DNA of 64,000 nt from Gemmatimonadaceae bacterium. Its GTDB lineage: Bacteria > Gemmatimonadota > Gemmatimonadetes > Gemmatimonadales > Gemmatimonadaceae. This document shows, piece by piece, positions 28,509-38,053 of the stretch. How positions within the stretch are numbered: position 1 is the first letter of the stretch; every line of letters begins with the position of its first letter. The stretch lies in assembly GCA_020851035.1 (NCBI GenBank), contig JADZDM010000002.1, positions 191,995 to 255,994 of the forward strand, written 5' to 3'. Below the pieces are notes generated by a model, which had not been told where the DNA came from, searched no databases, and saw only the letters and a list, made by a program, of their open reading frames with translations. The translations under genes were made by a program, and so were the position numbers.

Positions 28509-29377
28509 CGCCGGGCCCGCGACAGCACCACGACCAGCACGCCGCCAAGGATCGCCGCGCCGCAGAGGACGAGGCGCAACGTGACGGGTTCCTGCAACAG
28601 CATCACACCGCCGGCGGACGCGATGACAGGCACCGACAGTTGCACCGTGGCTGCGGTGGTCGCCCGCAGCGACCGCAGCGCGGCGTACCAGATGGCGTAG
28701 CCAAGCCCCGACGCGAGCGCCCCGGACGCGACGGCATACAGGACGCCGGCGGCATCCACCGTGCGCGGCCCTCCACTGACCAGCAGCAGCAGCGCCGCCA
28801 TCGGCACGGCCCGCAGGAAGTTCCCGGCGGTGGCCGACGTGGCATCACCGGCGTCCTTCGCACGCAGCGAGTAGATCCCCCAGGCGATGCCGGCGCATGT
28901 CATTAGTGCCGCAGCGCCGAGCGGCGGCGCCGAGAGCCCGGGGAGCACGAGCGCCACGAGGCCGGCGCACGCCACCAGCAGGCCGGCGGCCTGCGGCAGC
29001 GCCAGGCGCTCGCCGCGGGCCAGCCCGACAGAGATCATCGTGGCCTGCACGGCGCCGAAGAGCAGCAGCGCACCGGTGCCGGCGGTGAGGTGCAGGTACG
29101 CGAACGAGAACCCGGCGGCGTAGGCGAAGAGCGCCATCGCCGAGCGCCACGAGCCGCGCGGCGTGCGCTCCGTGCGCCGGGTGCGCAGCACGAGGAACAA
29201 CGTCGCGGCGCCGGCGGTGAGCCGGATCGCCGTGAAGCTCGCGGCGTCGATGGGCGTGCGCGCGAGGGCAAGGCGGCAGAGCAGCGAGTTGCCGGCGAAT
29301 GCCACCAGCGCGACCGTCGTGAGCACTGCAGGCGGCACTGCGCGCGCGGGCGTCGCGGCGTCCGGCGTGGTTGGCAT
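28493..29377 (-). CDS. EamA/DMT-family transporter
   Basis: This is a 294-residue inner-membrane protein with about ten membrane helices in two EamA repeats. The first repeat covers about residues 18-145 and the second about 155-290, each ending in a Gly/Ala-rich helix (ALLLFGAVQATMISVGLARGE and TAATVQLSVPVIASAGGVML). Drug/metabolite exporters of this family release amino acids or other small metabolites. The start at 29377 gives the natural N-terminus before the first helix. It converges on, and overlaps, the last gene of the CoA-enzyme operon. Export substrate cannot be inferred. Confidence 0.88.
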   Translation of the reverse strand: MPTTPDAATPARAVPPAVLTTVALVAFAGNSLLCRLALARTPIDAASFTAIRLTAGAATLFLVLRTRRTERTPRGSWRSAMALFAYAAGFSFAYLHLTAGTGALLLFGAVQATMISVGLARGERLALPQAAGLLVACAGLVALVLPGLSAPPLGAAALMTCAGIAWGIYSLRAKDAGDATSATAGNFLRAVPMAALLLLVSGGPRTVDAAGVLYAVASGALASGLGYAIWYAALRSLRATTAATVQLSVPVIASAGGVMLLQEPVTLRLVLCGAAILGGVLVVVLSRARRQVGL

Positions 29378-29459
29378 GGCCTCATTGCTGTCGGTGGAAC
29401 GGGCCCCTGCCCGCCGACGCGGCAAGCTGCGCGGGCGTGCCGGGAAAGTCCAGTGCGGC

Positions 29460-30017
29460 TCAGCGCGTGCGATCCACCGCGGCGGGCAGGTTCCGCTCCA
29501 TGCGGATGATGGGAAGCAGCGCGCCGGACGGCATCGCGAAGTCGGCGCGTTCGACCGCACGGAAGCCCAGCGCCTCGTAGAGCGGCACGCCGGGGAGCGT
29601 GGCGCCGAGCTGGAACCGGTGGAACCCCGCCTGCACGGCGGCATCCTCACAGGCCAGGTAGAGGCGACGCGCGAGGCCGCGGCGTGCGTGCGTCGGCGCG
29701 ACGTAGAACGCCCGGATGCGTGCCGCATCGGTGGCGGGATCGAGCAGGGGGTCGGCCTCATCGCGCTTCACCTGGTCACCGCCGTAGAGCGTGGTGCGCC
29801 GGCTCCAGCCGCCGGCGGCGACGACGGCACCGCCGTCCGTGATCACGTAGTAGGTGCCATCCGCGAGGAGCTGCGAATCCACGCCGAACACGGAGACCAG
29901 CGATTCCTCCACCTGGGCGTCAGTGTAGCGACCGGCGTTGAGGCCGCGCACCGAGGCATCGATCAGTGACCGGATCGCGGGAACGTCCGCCGGCACCGCG
30001 TGCCGGAGCATGGTCAT
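29460..30017 (-). CDS. GNAT-family N-acetyltransferase
   Basis: This is a 185-residue acetyl-CoA-dependent acetyltransferase. The acetyl-CoA-binding loop is visible in RIRAFYVAPTHARRGLARRLYLACE (about residues 108-132), followed by GFHRFQLGATLPGVPLYEALGF, the C-terminal strand and helix of the fold. The beginning ([20 protein letters not shown]) is also typical. Its start overlaps the stop of the hybrid histidine kinase by ATGA, so it is probably made from the same transcript. The acceptor substrate is unknown. Confidence 0.9.
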   Translation of the reverse strand: MTMLRHAVPADVPAIRSLIDASVRGLNAGRYTDAQVEESLVSVFGVDSQLLADGTYYVITDGGAVVAAGGWSRRTTLYGGDQVKRDEADPLLDPATDAARIRAFYVAPTHARRGLARRLYLACEDAAVQAGFHRFQLGATLPGVPLYEALGFRAVERADFAMPSGALLPIIRMERNLPAAVDRTR

Positions 30018-33000
30018 GGCGCGGGCTCCACGGGCGGCGGGGCATCGAGCAGCTCGCGGACCCGGCGCGCGAGCACCGCCGGCGTGAACGGCTTCTGCAG
30101 CAGCTCGCCGGGCGGGATCGCGGCCGGGTCACCCGCCATGTCGCCCGCGTAGCCGGAGACGAACAGCACGCGCAGCATCGGGTTGTCGGCGCGCAACGCC
30201 GCGGCCATGCGGCGTCCGTTGAGCCGCGGCATCACCACGTCGGTGACCACGATGTCGATCCGGCCGCGGTGCGACCGCGCCACCGCCAGCGCCTCCTCGC
30301 CGTCGAAGGCCTCGAGCACCGTGTACCCCATCCCTTCCAGGATGCGACGCGACAGCGTGCGCACCACCCGCTCGTCCTCCACCAGCAGCACCGTCTCGCT
30401 CCCGCCGCGGACATTCGCATCTCCCCCGGGTTCCGGTGCGTACTCGGCGGGGGCATCGACCGACGGGAGGAACATCGACACCCTCGTGCCGACGCCCACC
30501 TCGCTCGTGATGGTGACATGGCCACCCGACTGCCGCACGAAGCCGTACACCATCGCGAGGCCCAGGCCGGTGCCCTTCCCCACCGGCTTGGTGGTGAAGA
30601 AGGGCTCGAAGACGCGTGCCAGCACGGCATCGGGAATGCCCTGCCCGGTGTCGGCGACCACGATGCGCGCGTAGCGGCCGGGTGACACGCCGCCATGGAG
30701 CGGTGCCCCGGCCGGCGTGATCTCCACCTCGTCCACCGCCAGGCGCAGCAGCCCCCCGTCGGGCATCGCGTCGCGCGCGTTCACCACCAGGTTGGTGAGC
30801 GCCTGCTCGAGCTGGTCGGGATCCACCCGCACCGAGTGCAGGCCGGCGGCCAGCGACACGTCGATCTCGATGTCCTCGCGCACCAGCGGGCGCACGAGGC
30901 GCCGCCACTCGCCGATGCCGGCATACAGGTTCACGATGCGCGGCGAGAGGCGCTGCTTGCGGCTGAACGTCAGCAGCTGGCTGGTGAGCGTGGCGGCCCG
31001 TTCCCCGCAGCGCCGGATCTCGGCCACCAGCTCACGGCCGGGATCGGACGCGGGCTGCATCGTCAGCAGCAGCTCGCAGTAGCTGATGATGACGGTGAGG
31101 AGGTTGTTGAAGTCGTGCGCGATGCCGCCGGCGAGCTGGCCCACCGCCTCCATCTTCTGCGAGTGGACGAGCTGCTCCTCGAGGCGCTTGTAGTCCGTCA
31201 TCTCGCGCGTCACGCCGATCATCCCGATGATCTCGCCGGCGCGGTTGCGGTGCGGGTACTTGCTGGTGGTGAAGAAGCGGCGCACGCCGTTGAAGGTGGC
31301 GTGCCCCTCGATCACCGCCGGCGCCCCCGACTGCATCACCTGCTCGTCCACGGCGATGTGGCCATCGGCGAAGTGACCCGGGTAGATCTCGCGGCTGGGG
31401 CGGCCGATCATCGACTCCACCGACATCTCCAGCAGGCGCGCCCCGGTGGAGTTGATCATCACGCACCGGTGCCCGCGGTCGATCACGTACACGATGTCGG
31501 GGGTGCCGCCGATGATCGCCTCCATCAGGCTGTGGCTCTCCCGCAGCCGGCGCTCGGCGTCGATCCGGTCCGACAGGTCACGGACGAGGCACATCGAGTA
31601 CACCTGGCCGCCATGGACCAGCGGCCGGATGCGCACCTCCACCGGGAACGTCGACCCGTCCTTGCGCCGGTGGAGCGTCTCGAACGACACGTGCTCGCCG
31701 GCGGCCAGCCGCGGCGTGATCGTGGCCATCTCCGCCGGCGTGAGCTGTCCGTCCAGCACGCGGGCATCAAGCCCGATCAGCTCGTGCATCGGGTAGCCGA
31801 GCTGCGCCACCGCGCGTGCGTTCGCGTCCACCACGGTGCTGCCGGCGAAGATGTAGAACGCATCACTGGCGTGGTCGACCAGCGCCCGGAACCGCGACTC
31901 CACCAGGTGCAGCTCGCGCTCCGCGTTCCGGAGCTCGGTGATGTCCTGCACCGTTCCGAACAGGCGGATGACGCGTCCCTGGTCATCGCGCACCAGGGTG
32001 CCGACGCTGCGGACATCGCGCAGCGCGCCGTCGAACCGGTGGATCCGGTACTCGATGTCGTAGGGCGCCGTTCCCGCCCACGCCCGCCCCAGCGCGTCCA
32101 TCACGCGCGCGCGATCGTCGCGGTGGATCTGCCGGCGCCAGAGCCGCTCGACTTCCTTGATCGTGTCCGAGTGCTGCACCCCATCGGCCACGCCGATGAT
32201 GCGGAGCGTCTCCTCGGACAGGCGAATCGCACCGGTCTCCACGTCACGCTCCCAGTAGCCGACATGGGAGATGCGCTGCGATTCCGCCAGGCGGCGTTCG
32301 CTCTCCCGCAGCTCCTGGTACGAGGCGACCGTGATCGACGTGTCCGCGAGCCGTCGCCCGATCTCCTCGAGGAGCTGGCACTCGATCGCGGTCCACGTCC
32401 GCGCATGCGACTGCTGCACGGCGACCAGCACCATCGGGGCGCTCGCGCGCGGCTGCAGGGTGGTGCCGAGCAGCGACCGCACGTGCAGGCGCGACTGGAA
32501 CAGATGCGGCACGTCGCGCGCCGCCCCGGGGCCGCGGTGCACCGGTGTCGCCGAGCCACGAATTGCGCTGAGGCAGGCCGCCACGCCCGCGTCGGCCAGG
32601 ATCGCCGACCAGTCCGCGGAGGGCATGTCGTCCGGCCCCGCACAACACGCGAGCCGCCAGCGGATGCCGTCATCGTCGGCGCTGCCGAGCACGCACACCG
32701 CGTCACACGCGAGCACACGCCGCACCGCGGTGCAGAGCTCCGCCACGATGTGGGCAAGGTCGCCGTGATGGTGCAGCGTGGCCTCGACCTCGCGCAGGCT
32801 GTCGAGGAACCAGAGATGGGCCTGCTGCTCCAGGGCCTCCACCCTCTGCCCGGTCACGTCCTGCAGCGTGCCGAACACCTGCACCGGAACACCCGCCTCG
32901 TCCCGCACCACCCGGCCGAGCGCGCGCAGGTGCAGTACGCGTCCGGCGTGCGGCACGACGCGGTACTCCATCTCGAACTCCTCCTGCCCCGTGGACAGGA

Positions 33001-33601
33001 GCGACGCCGGATGGTTCCGCAGCAGGGGCACGTCGTCGGGATGCACGACGGCCAGGTAGGCGGCGAACGGATGGGCGCGCTCGGGCGCGAAACCGAAGAA
33101 GGCGTCGACCTGCGGTGCGCAGCGCATCTCCTGGCTGCGGAGGTCATGCGTGAAGTGCCCGATCCGCGCCAGCCGCAGGGCATCGTCGAACGACTCGCCA
33201 CGCCAGTCCGGCACCTCGGGCACGGCGGCCGCAACATGGCGGTCGCCGAGTTCCGCCGTGAGCCCGCGCAGTCGCAACGCACCGCCCGGGCCGTGCACGG
33301 CGGCCAGGACATCACTGTACCAGTGGACCGCGCCATCGTCGGCGACCAGCCGGTACTCGACGCTGCGTCGGCCCCCCTCCTGCACGGCGGCGCGACAGGC
33401 GGCGGCGAGCAACGCCCGGTCCGCGGGATGCACATGTTGCCACCAGTATCCGGGATCCGGCGCCTCCGGCGTGTCGCCTGGCGAGCCACCTCGCTGATCC
33501 GTCGAGAGTATCTCGCGCCTGGTGCCGTCGGCGGTCCCTTCCCACACGAGGGCACCCATGCCGCGCAGAAGCTCGCTCGGGCCAGGATCGGAGAGGCGCA
33601 T
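30014..33601 (-). CDS. hybrid histidine kinase with multiple PAS domains, GAF and receiver
   Basis: This is a 1195-residue soluble hybrid kinase with no membrane helix. Two N-terminal PAS/PAC-like units are followed by a GAF domain (about 270-430) and three more PAS/PAC units (about 440-800), several with PAC endings such as [22 protein letters not shown] and [11 protein letters not shown]. HisKA has GGIAHDFNN with His829. The ATPase part has [21 protein letters not shown] and [14 protein letters not shown] receiver domain closes the protein with Asp1121 in [12 protein letters not shown]. The start is uncertain: ATG 33601 has no clear ribosome site. No separate response regulator is near; output may be the fused receiver or a distant phosphotransfer partner. 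Confidence 0.88.
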   Translation of the reverse strand: MRLSDPGPSELLRGMGALVWEGTADGTRREILSTDQRGGSPGDTPEAPDPGYWWQHVHPADRALLAAACRAAVQEGGRRSVEYRLVADDGAVHWYSDVLAAVHGPGGALRLRGLTAELGDRHVAAAVPEVPDWRGESFDDALRLARIGHFTHDLRSQEMRCAPQVDAFFGFAPERAHPFAAYLAVVHPDDVPLLRNHPASLLSTGQEEFEMEYRVVPHAGRVLHLRALGRVVRDEAGVPVQVFGTLQDVTGQRVEALEQQAHLWFLDSLREVEATLHHHGDLAHIVAELCTAVRRVLACDAVCVLGSADDDGIRWRLACCAGPDDMPSADWSAILADAGVAACLSAIRGSATPVHRGPGAARDVPHLFQSRLHVRSLLGTTLQPRASAPMVLVAVQQSHARTWTAIECQLLEEIGRRLADTSITVASYQELRESERRLAESQRISHVGYWERDVETGAIRLSEETLRIIGVADGVQHSDTIKEVERLWRRQIHRDDRARVMDALGRAWAGTAPYDIEYRIHRFDGALRDVRSVGTLVRDDQGRVIRLFGTVQDITELRNAERELHLVESRFRALVDHASDAFYIFAGSTVVDANARAVAQLGYPMHELIGLDARVLDGQLTPAEMATITPRLAAGEHVSFETLHRRKDGSTFPVEVRIRPLVHGGQVYSMCLVRDLSDRIDAERRLRESHSLMEAIIGGTPDIVYVIDRGHRCVMINSTGARLLEMSVESMIGRPSREIYPGHFADGHIAVDEQVMQSGAPAVIEGHATFNGVRRFFTTSKYPHRNRAGEIIGMIGVTREMTDYKRLEEQLVHSQKMEAVGQLAGGIAHDFNNLLTVIISYCELLLTMQPASDPGRELVAEIRRCGERAATLTSQLLTFSRKQRLSPRIVNLYAGIGEWRRLVRPLVREDIEIDVSLAAGLHSVRVDPDQLEQALTNLVVNARDAMPDGGLLRLAVDEVEITPAGAPLHGGVSPGRYARIVVADTGQGIPDAVLARVFEPFFTTKPVGKGTGLGLAMVYGFVRQSGGHVTITSEVGVGTRVSMFLPSVDAPAEYAPEPGGDANVRGGSETVLLVEDERVVRTLSRRILEGMGYTVLEAFDGEEALAVARSHRGRIDIVVTDVVMPRLNGRRMAAALRADNPMLRVLFVSGYAGDMAGDPAAIPPGELLQKPFTPAVLARRVRELLDAPPPVEPAP

Positions 33602-33774
33602 GGAGGCCGCACACCTCGACAGGGCGGATGCAGGTGAGGACCGGGGAGCACCTCTTGTGACGTTACCCTCAATCCCGCATGGAGGAAGGCGCACGCGTGT
33701 GGCTCACGTCTGACCAGCCCCTGCCGCGCGGCACCGGTCGCGCACAATGGCACCGACTCCTGCGCGGGCAGCGA

Positions 33775-34227
33775 TCACACGGCGATGCACTCGATCTCGA
33801 CGCGCGCGCCGAGTGCCAGCCCGTTGACACCCATGGCGCTTCGCGCCGGATAGTGGCCCGCCGGGAAGAAGGTGACGTAGACCTCGTTCATTGCGTTCCA
33901 CTCGCGCATGTCGGCGAGGAAGGCCGTGCACTTGACGACGCGGTCGAACGAGCTGCCGGTGCGCTGCAGCACGTCGCCGATGTTGCGCATCACCTGGCGT
34001 GTCTCGGCCTGGATGCCACCCGTGACGATGGCGCCGGTGCTGTCGGTGCCGACCTGCCCCGCGAGGTAGATGAACCCGTTCGCCCGCACGGCTGGCGAGA
34101 AGGGTCGCGGCGGGCCCACGGTGGTGCCGAGGAACTCGGGGGCCCGGGCGCTGGCGCAGGCGGTGAGGAGCACGCTCGCAGCGGCGAGCAGCAGGCGGGT
34201 CGGCAACGGTGGGGTGACGCGGGTCAT
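33775..34227 (-). CDS. RidA/YjgF-like protein with lipoprotein signal
   Basis: This is a 150-residue protein. A signal sequence (LPTRLLLAAASVLLTAC) with a lipobox and Cys at about residue 24 precedes a Rid-fold domain of about 115 residues. The domain shows PFSPAVRANGFIYLAGQVGTD, GIQAETRQVMRNIGDVL and PARSAMGVNGLALGARVEIECIAV. In RidA the imine-hydrolysing Arg lies in the segment that here reads PARSAM, so the residue is present. RidA is normally cytosolic, so an anchored exported form is unusual. The start at 34227 gives a proper signal; a longer frame begins at 34263. It lies 8 bases downstream of a DUF6526 gene and is probably in the same transcript. Confidence 0.82.
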   Translation of the reverse strand: MTRVTPPLPTRLLLAAASVLLTACASARAPEFLGTTVGPPRPFSPAVRANGFIYLAGQVGTDSTGAIVTGGIQAETRQVMRNIGDVLQRTGSSFDRVVKCTAFLADMREWNAMNEVYVTFFPAGHYPARSAMGVNGLALGARVEIECIAV

Positions 34228-34235
34228 GGAAGGAC

Positions 34236-34679
34236 TCAGAGTCGGTGGGTGTCGGCGCGCCACGACCGGATGCGCTGCTTGATCTGCTTCGTGTCGGTGA
34301 TGCCGTCGGTCAGCACCCAGCGCACGAGCTCGGGCGCCTCGGCGTCGCTGGCGAACCGGAGCGCGATGAGCTGCCGGGCACTCAGCTCGTCGATGCGCGG
34401 CCGGAGGTCATCGGGGACGAGGCGGGTGAGGCGGAGCCGCTCCTCGAGCCGGATCACCCGGTCCTGTGCCTTGAGCGGGAAGGCGCGCGTGTACCAGAAG
34501 TTCCCGAGCAGCGCCATGCCGCCCAGCATCTGGAAATGCGCGTCGAGGGAGCGCGTGCTCACGGCGTGCCAGACCGACCAGAGCAGGTACGTGAGCGTCA
34601 GGAGGCCGGTGACGTAGTGGTAGCCCGGCACCACCCTGGCGTGGTTGGTGAACGACTGCATGCTCGATTCGGAGCTCAT
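34236..34679 (-). CDS. DUF6526 membrane protein
   Basis: This 147-residue protein matches the DUF6526 pattern. An N-terminal region ends in HARVVPGYHYVTGLLT, two membrane helices follow (about 22-40 and 48-66), then NFWYTRAFPLKAQDRVIRLEERLRL. The last part is a cytosolic helical tail ending ITDTKQIKQRIRSWR. It has no known function. A second possible start is the ATG at 34661. A palindrome lies 25 bases upstream of the start. The RidA-like gene follows after 8 bases. Confidence 0.8.
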   Translation of the reverse strand: MSSESSMQSFTNHARVVPGYHYVTGLLTLTYLLWSVWHAVSTRSLDAHFQMLGGMALLGNFWYTRAFPLKAQDRVIRLEERLRLTRLVPDDLRPRIDELSARQLIALRFASDAEAPELVRWVLTDGITDTKQIKQRIRSWRADTHRL

Positions 34680-34703
34680 GGGACCGGCTTGCGGGGGTGA
34701 ACG

Positions 34704-34719
34704 TTGGCGCCTGCGCCAA
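34704..34719. promoter_or_regulatory. inverted repeat upstream of DUF6526 gene
   Basis: TTGGCGC-CT-GCGCCAA is a perfect 7+7 inverted repeat, 25 bases before the DUF6526 start. On the minus strand it directly follows a TGATAT stretch that could be a -10 box, so it is a plausible operator. Confidence 0.35.
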
Positions 34720-34798
34720 TATCACCCGGCGCACCCGACCGTGCAGCCGCCTGCCGACGTTGCGGGCAGGGCCGAACGTGTCCCTTGCATCACCCCGA

Positions 34799-35194
34799 TC
34801 AACCGTGCTCGTGCACTGCCGGCGTGGTTGCCCACCCCAGCCACTTGTCGGCATCGGCCATGGTGCGGTAGACCATGAACCCCGGGTCCGACTCCGCCGC
34901 CAGCGTGGCGTACATCCGGGCCATCCCGAAGGCGACATCGGAGACCGCCACCAGCGCCGACCGGGCATGCCCCTGCTCGGCCCGGAATCGCGCCATCAAC
35001 GGCACCAGGCGCCGCGTCTCGTCGGCGGTCAGCAGGATGTTCGCCTCGGTGGTGTCGAGACGGCCGGTGCAGTCGATGAGGCGCGCCTGGGCCACCGACG
35101 CGAGGAAGGCGGTGACATCTTCCGCCCTGATGTCGCCGGTGGCCACGGCGACAACACGGCGACGCACCGCATCGACCTCGTACGTGATCGGCAT
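34799..35194 (-). CDS. SpoIIAA-like (STAS-related) protein
   Basis: This 131-residue cytosolic protein has the general alternating strand-helix pattern of SpoIIAA-like/STAS-related domains: ITYEVDAVRRRVVAVATG, then DVTAFLASV, then a strand-helix core with LIDCTGRLD, and a C-terminal SDPGFMVYRTMADADKWLG. The last segment is typical of the family members that are not anti-sigma antagonists. GGAG lies about 8 bases before the ATG at 35194. No cognate kinase or anti-sigma gene is adjacent. The function is unknown. Confidence 0.65.
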   Translation of the reverse strand: MPITYEVDAVRRRVVAVATGDIRAEDVTAFLASVAQARLIDCTGRLDTTEANILLTADETRRLVPLMARFRAEQGHARSALVAVSDVAFGMARMYATLAAESDPGFMVYRTMADADKWLGWATTPAVHEHG

Positions 35195-35392
35195 CGAACA
35201 TCACTCCGGGGACCAGCGGCCGTCGAGCGAAGAACTCGGGGTGCACCCTTCAATTGAGCCGGTGAGTCGCCTCGCGCAAGGGCACCGGGCACCACCAGGC
35301 GTGATGGTGCGCACTGGGTGAGAAGGCGCTCATGCAACGCACGCCGATCCCAATGGTACCAGAAAGTACCTACAAACCGGTGACGGTCGCCA

Positions 35393-35932
35393 TCAGGGAA
35401 TCGCGAAGTCCGTGACGGCACCGTCGATGCTGAGGGATCCCATCGACACGAACAGGTGGCCATCCGTGACCGACACCGCCATCGTCATGCGGCGGTCGAG
35501 GCGTTCCACGAGGCCGTCGACCAGCGCGCGGTCGATCAGCCGCACCACGATCGACTCCGCGCGATGGATCCGCGTGCCCTCGAGCTGTCGGAGGTAGATC
35601 ACCGCCGGCTTCTCGATGTAGACGACCACCCGCGGGGCGGCCTTGCTCGCCTTGTGCAGCCGGGCCGCGTCCGGTGCGCCGACCTCCACCCAGGCGGTGA
35701 TCGTGCCGGTGAGGTCCCGCACCACGATCGCAGGTTCATCGGGCTCGCTGATGCCGCGCGAGAACGCGATCCCCTCGGCGAACTCCAGGCAGTAGGCCAG
35801 CACCCGGGTGACCAGCCGTTCCTCCGTCTCCGACGGATGCTGCGCGACCTTCAGGACCAGCGACTCGTAGACGCCGCGGTCCACGTCGGCGAGCTCGATG
35901 GTGAAGTTGTAGATGGTCGCGGTGAGGGCCAC
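35393..35932 (-). CDS. yaeQ: YaeQ family protein
   Basis: This 179-residue protein matches YaeQ over its full length. It begins TATIYNFTIELADVDRGVYE and continues with HPSETEERLVTRVLAYCLEF and EGIAFSRGISEPDEPAI, both strong signatures, then ITAWVEVGAPDAARLHKASK and VVVYIEKP. YaeQ has a PD-(D/E)XK nuclease-like fold with conserved acidic residues; its cellular role is not settled. It sits 21 bases downstream of an LpxR-like gene on the same strand. Confidence 0.93.
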   Translation of the reverse strand: MALTATIYNFTIELADVDRGVYESLVLKVAQHPSETEERLVTRVLAYCLEFAEGIAFSRGISEPDEPAIVVRDLTGTITAWVEVGAPDAARLHKASKAAPRVVVYIEKPAVIYLRQLEGTRIHRAESIVVRLIDRALVDGLVERLDRRMTMAVSVTDGHLFVSMGSLSIDGAVTDFAIP

Positions 35933-35953
35933 GGGGTCCGGAGTCAGGGTCGG

Positions 35954-36979
35954 TCAGTGCACGGTGAGGGCGAGGGTGGAATATGCATGCGCCATGGGCT
36001 GGCCGGCGTATTCCCTGCCCCGGCTGTGCACCCGCCACTCCATCACGGCGCGCGGCCCGCGCACGCCGATGGCCAGTTCGGTGGTGCCGACGGTGACATG
36101 TCGAGGCACCCGCTCGCTCGGGCCGAAGGTGGAGCCGTCGAGGAACAGGTTTCGCGCGACGATCGACTGGGTCGCGCCCGCAGCGACGTACATCCCCCAG
36201 CCACCGGCGAGATCCCGCCCGGTCTCGCGCCAGGGGAGCGGTGGTCGGATTCCCAGCGCGACCTGCACGCCACCAGAGGCGTCGGTGACGAGCGTCCCCG
36301 CGCGCACCGCCCACACCGGTGCGGCCACGAGTTGCAGGCCGCCGGCGTGCGGGTGGCCCAGGTGCAGCAGGTCGTGCGCCCCGCGGTAGCTCGCCATCAT
36401 CGTCACTTCCGTCGGCAGCTGCAGCTCCCAACCCTGCGGCGCCTGGAAGCCGAAGAACTCGTGCACCGCCTTCTGCGACGACTCGGCCAGCGAGGGCCTG
36501 CCCGTCACGCCCAGCGCGACCGCGAACGCCCGCATGCTGCGCGTGGACTCGCGCAGCATCCCCGCCTCCACCCCGAACCATCCCGCGAACGGTCGCTCCC
36601 CCGGACGCCGGCGGACGGCGCTCAGCGTGGGGGTGTAGATGGCCTGCTGCAGCGCAACGGAGACCAGGCGACAGTCCCGCGTGGCCGCACGCACGCGCGG
36701 CGCCGGCATCGGCTCGGGGCGGCACTGCGCGCCACCGCCAAGCAGCCGCCGCGCCAGGCGACTGTCCCCCGCGTGCAGCAGGTCCAGGCGCGTGCCCTGC
36801 GAGTATTCGCGATCGGCGCGCTGCGCCGGGGGCTGCCAGAAGTTGAACGCGTCGTTGTCGAGCACCACCCGCGTGATCACCTGTGCGCCCGCCGAAACGG
36901 CAGCGCACGGTGCGGCGCAGGCCAGCACCAGTGGCGTCCGGATCCACTCGCGCGCGCGCGCGAACAGGCGCACGCTCAC
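35954..36979 (-). CDS. LpxR-like lipid A deacylase, outer membrane
   Basis: This is a 341-residue DUF2219/LpxR-family protein. A signal peptide (TPLVLACAAPCAAVSAGA) precedes a predicted beta-barrel. The conserved N-terminal DNDAF (41-45) and YSQGTRLDL (59-67) match the calcium and catalytic regions of LpxR, and RPFAGW corresponds to the RPYAGW of the family. A Phe-His motif follows further on. LpxR removes 3'-acyloxyacyl chains from lipid A in the outer membrane, so the organism should have a lipid-A-containing outer membrane. YaeQ follows closely. Whether deacylation occurs here is inference from family. Confidence 0.82.
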   Translation of the reverse strand: MSVRLFARAREWIRTPLVLACAAPCAAVSAGAQVITRVVLDNDAFNFWQPPAQRADREYSQGTRLDLLHAGDSRLARRLLGGGAQCRPEPMPAPRVRAATRDCRLVSVALQQAIYTPTLSAVRRRPGERPFAGWFGVEAGMLRESTRSMRAFAVALGVTGRPSLAESSQKAVHEFFGFQAPQGWELQLPTEVTMMASYRGAHDLLHLGHPHAGGLQLVAAPVWAVRAGTLVTDASGGVQVALGIRPPLPWRETGRDLAGGWGMYVAAGATQSIVARNLFLDGSTFGPSERVPRHVTVGTTELAIGVRGPRAVMEWRVHSRGREYAGQPMAHAYSTLALTVH

Positions 36980-37019
36980 CGGTGCCGAACCGGCGCGAAA
37001 CGACGGCGCGCCCGCCGAT

Positions 37020-37862
37020 TCAGCGCAGCGTGCGCCGGAAGAAGGCGAGCGTCAGGTCCCAGGCATCCGTTGCCGCCACGGCATTGTACGCCTGGCCCGA
37101 GGGGTTCGCGAAGGCGTGGTTCGCGTCGGAATACACCTTGATCGTGACCGGGCGCCCCATCGACTTCATCTGCGCCTCCATGGCGCGCACGCTGTCCACG
37201 GGAATGCCCCGGTCGAGGCCCCCGAACAGGCCGAGCACCGGAGCGCGGAGCCGCGCGAGCTGCGTACGGTCGGTGATCGGCGCACCGTAGTACATGACGA
37301 TGCCCTTCATGTCGGCGCCACCGGTGAGCCCCGTGCGCAACGACCAGTGACCGCCGAAGCAGTACCCCACCGAGCCGAGTGCCGTGGCCCCCTGTCCCTT
37401 GAGGTACGCGATCGCCGCCCGCACGTTCGCCTCCCCGGATGGCACGTCCCTCATCGCGGCCTGGTACAGCACCATCGCCGTGTCGGGCGTCGTCGCAACG
37501 CGGCCGAAGAGGTCCACCGCGAGGACCGTGAACCCCTCGCCGGCGTAGCGATCGGTGACCGCCTTGATGTTGTCGTTCAGGCCCCACCACTCATGGATCA
37601 CGATGATCGCCGGCCCACCGCGCTCCGCACCCGCCGGCCGCGAGAGGTAGCCACGCAGCTCGCGGCCGTTCACGGTGCCGTACACCACCTCGCTCCCGGT
37701 CACCGCGCGCCGCGGTGCCGTCGTGGCGGCGGGGGTTGCGGTGGGCAGCTCGCGACCGTGCGCCGCGTGCATGGCCTCGGCGTAGTCGGGCTGACGTGCC
37801 GTCTGGGCCGCGAGCGGAGCCGTGGCGGCCAGCACGAGCAGTGTGGTGCGGAGAGTGTGCAT
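37020..37862 (-). CDS. secreted dienelactone hydrolase family protein
   Basis: This 280-residue protein has a signal peptide (TTLLVLAATAPLAAQ), so it is probably periplasmic. The dienelactone-hydrolase fold is clear: IIVIHEWWGLNDNIKAVTDR, then the nucleophile motif GYCFGGH with catalytic Cys, Asp in LGLFGGLDRGIP, and His in YSDANHAFAN. Known members hydrolyse dienelactone or other small esters. The 40 residues after the signal peptide are low in complexity and may be a linker. A palindrome is found 85-110 bases upstream. It stands apart from any aromatic-degradation genes. Confidence 0.9.
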   Translation of the reverse strand: MHTLRTTLLVLAATAPLAAQTARQPDYAEAMHAAHGRELPTATPAATTAPRRAVTGSEVVYGTVNGRELRGYLSRPAGAERGGPAIIVIHEWWGLNDNIKAVTDRYAGEGFTVLAVDLFGRVATTPDTAMVLYQAAMRDVPSGEANVRAAIAYLKGQGATALGSVGYCFGGHWSLRTGLTGGADMKGIVMYYGAPITDRTQLARLRAPVLGLFGGLDRGIPVDSVRAMEAQMKSMGRPVTIKVYSDANHAFANPSGQAYNAVAATDAWDLTLAFFRRTLR

Positions 37863-37946
37863 GAGACGGTGTGCAGTGGGGCTGGTGACCGGCAGTGGTC
37901 GGCAACGCGGGCAGGACGCACGGCAGCGGGGGCTCCGATGTGGTCC

Positions 37947-37970
37947 GGTGCAAAAAGTAGCGGTTGCACC
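37947..37970. promoter_or_regulatory. inverted repeat upstream of dienelactone hydrolase gene
   Basis: GGTGCAA and TTGCACC form a perfect 7-base inverted repeat around a 10-base centre, in the 191-base gap between this gene and the ABC-F gene on the same strand. It could be an operator for the hydrolase or a weak terminator for the ABC-F gene; no T run follows. Confidence 0.35.
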
Positions 37971-38053
37971 TGTCGCTGGAACGGCCGCCGAGGTGGCACC
38001 CGTTCCCCGATCCCTTCGCCTGCACCCCAGTCCGCTCCAGCAGCGCGGGGCGC

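Noticed and set aside
30695-33637. Open plus-strand frame of nearly 1000 codons opposite the PAS/GAF hybrid kinase.
   Set aside because: The encoded protein is rich in His, Arg, Gln and Gly with no domain, whereas the minus strand has a full set of kinase motifs. Such antisense frames are common at 70% G+C.
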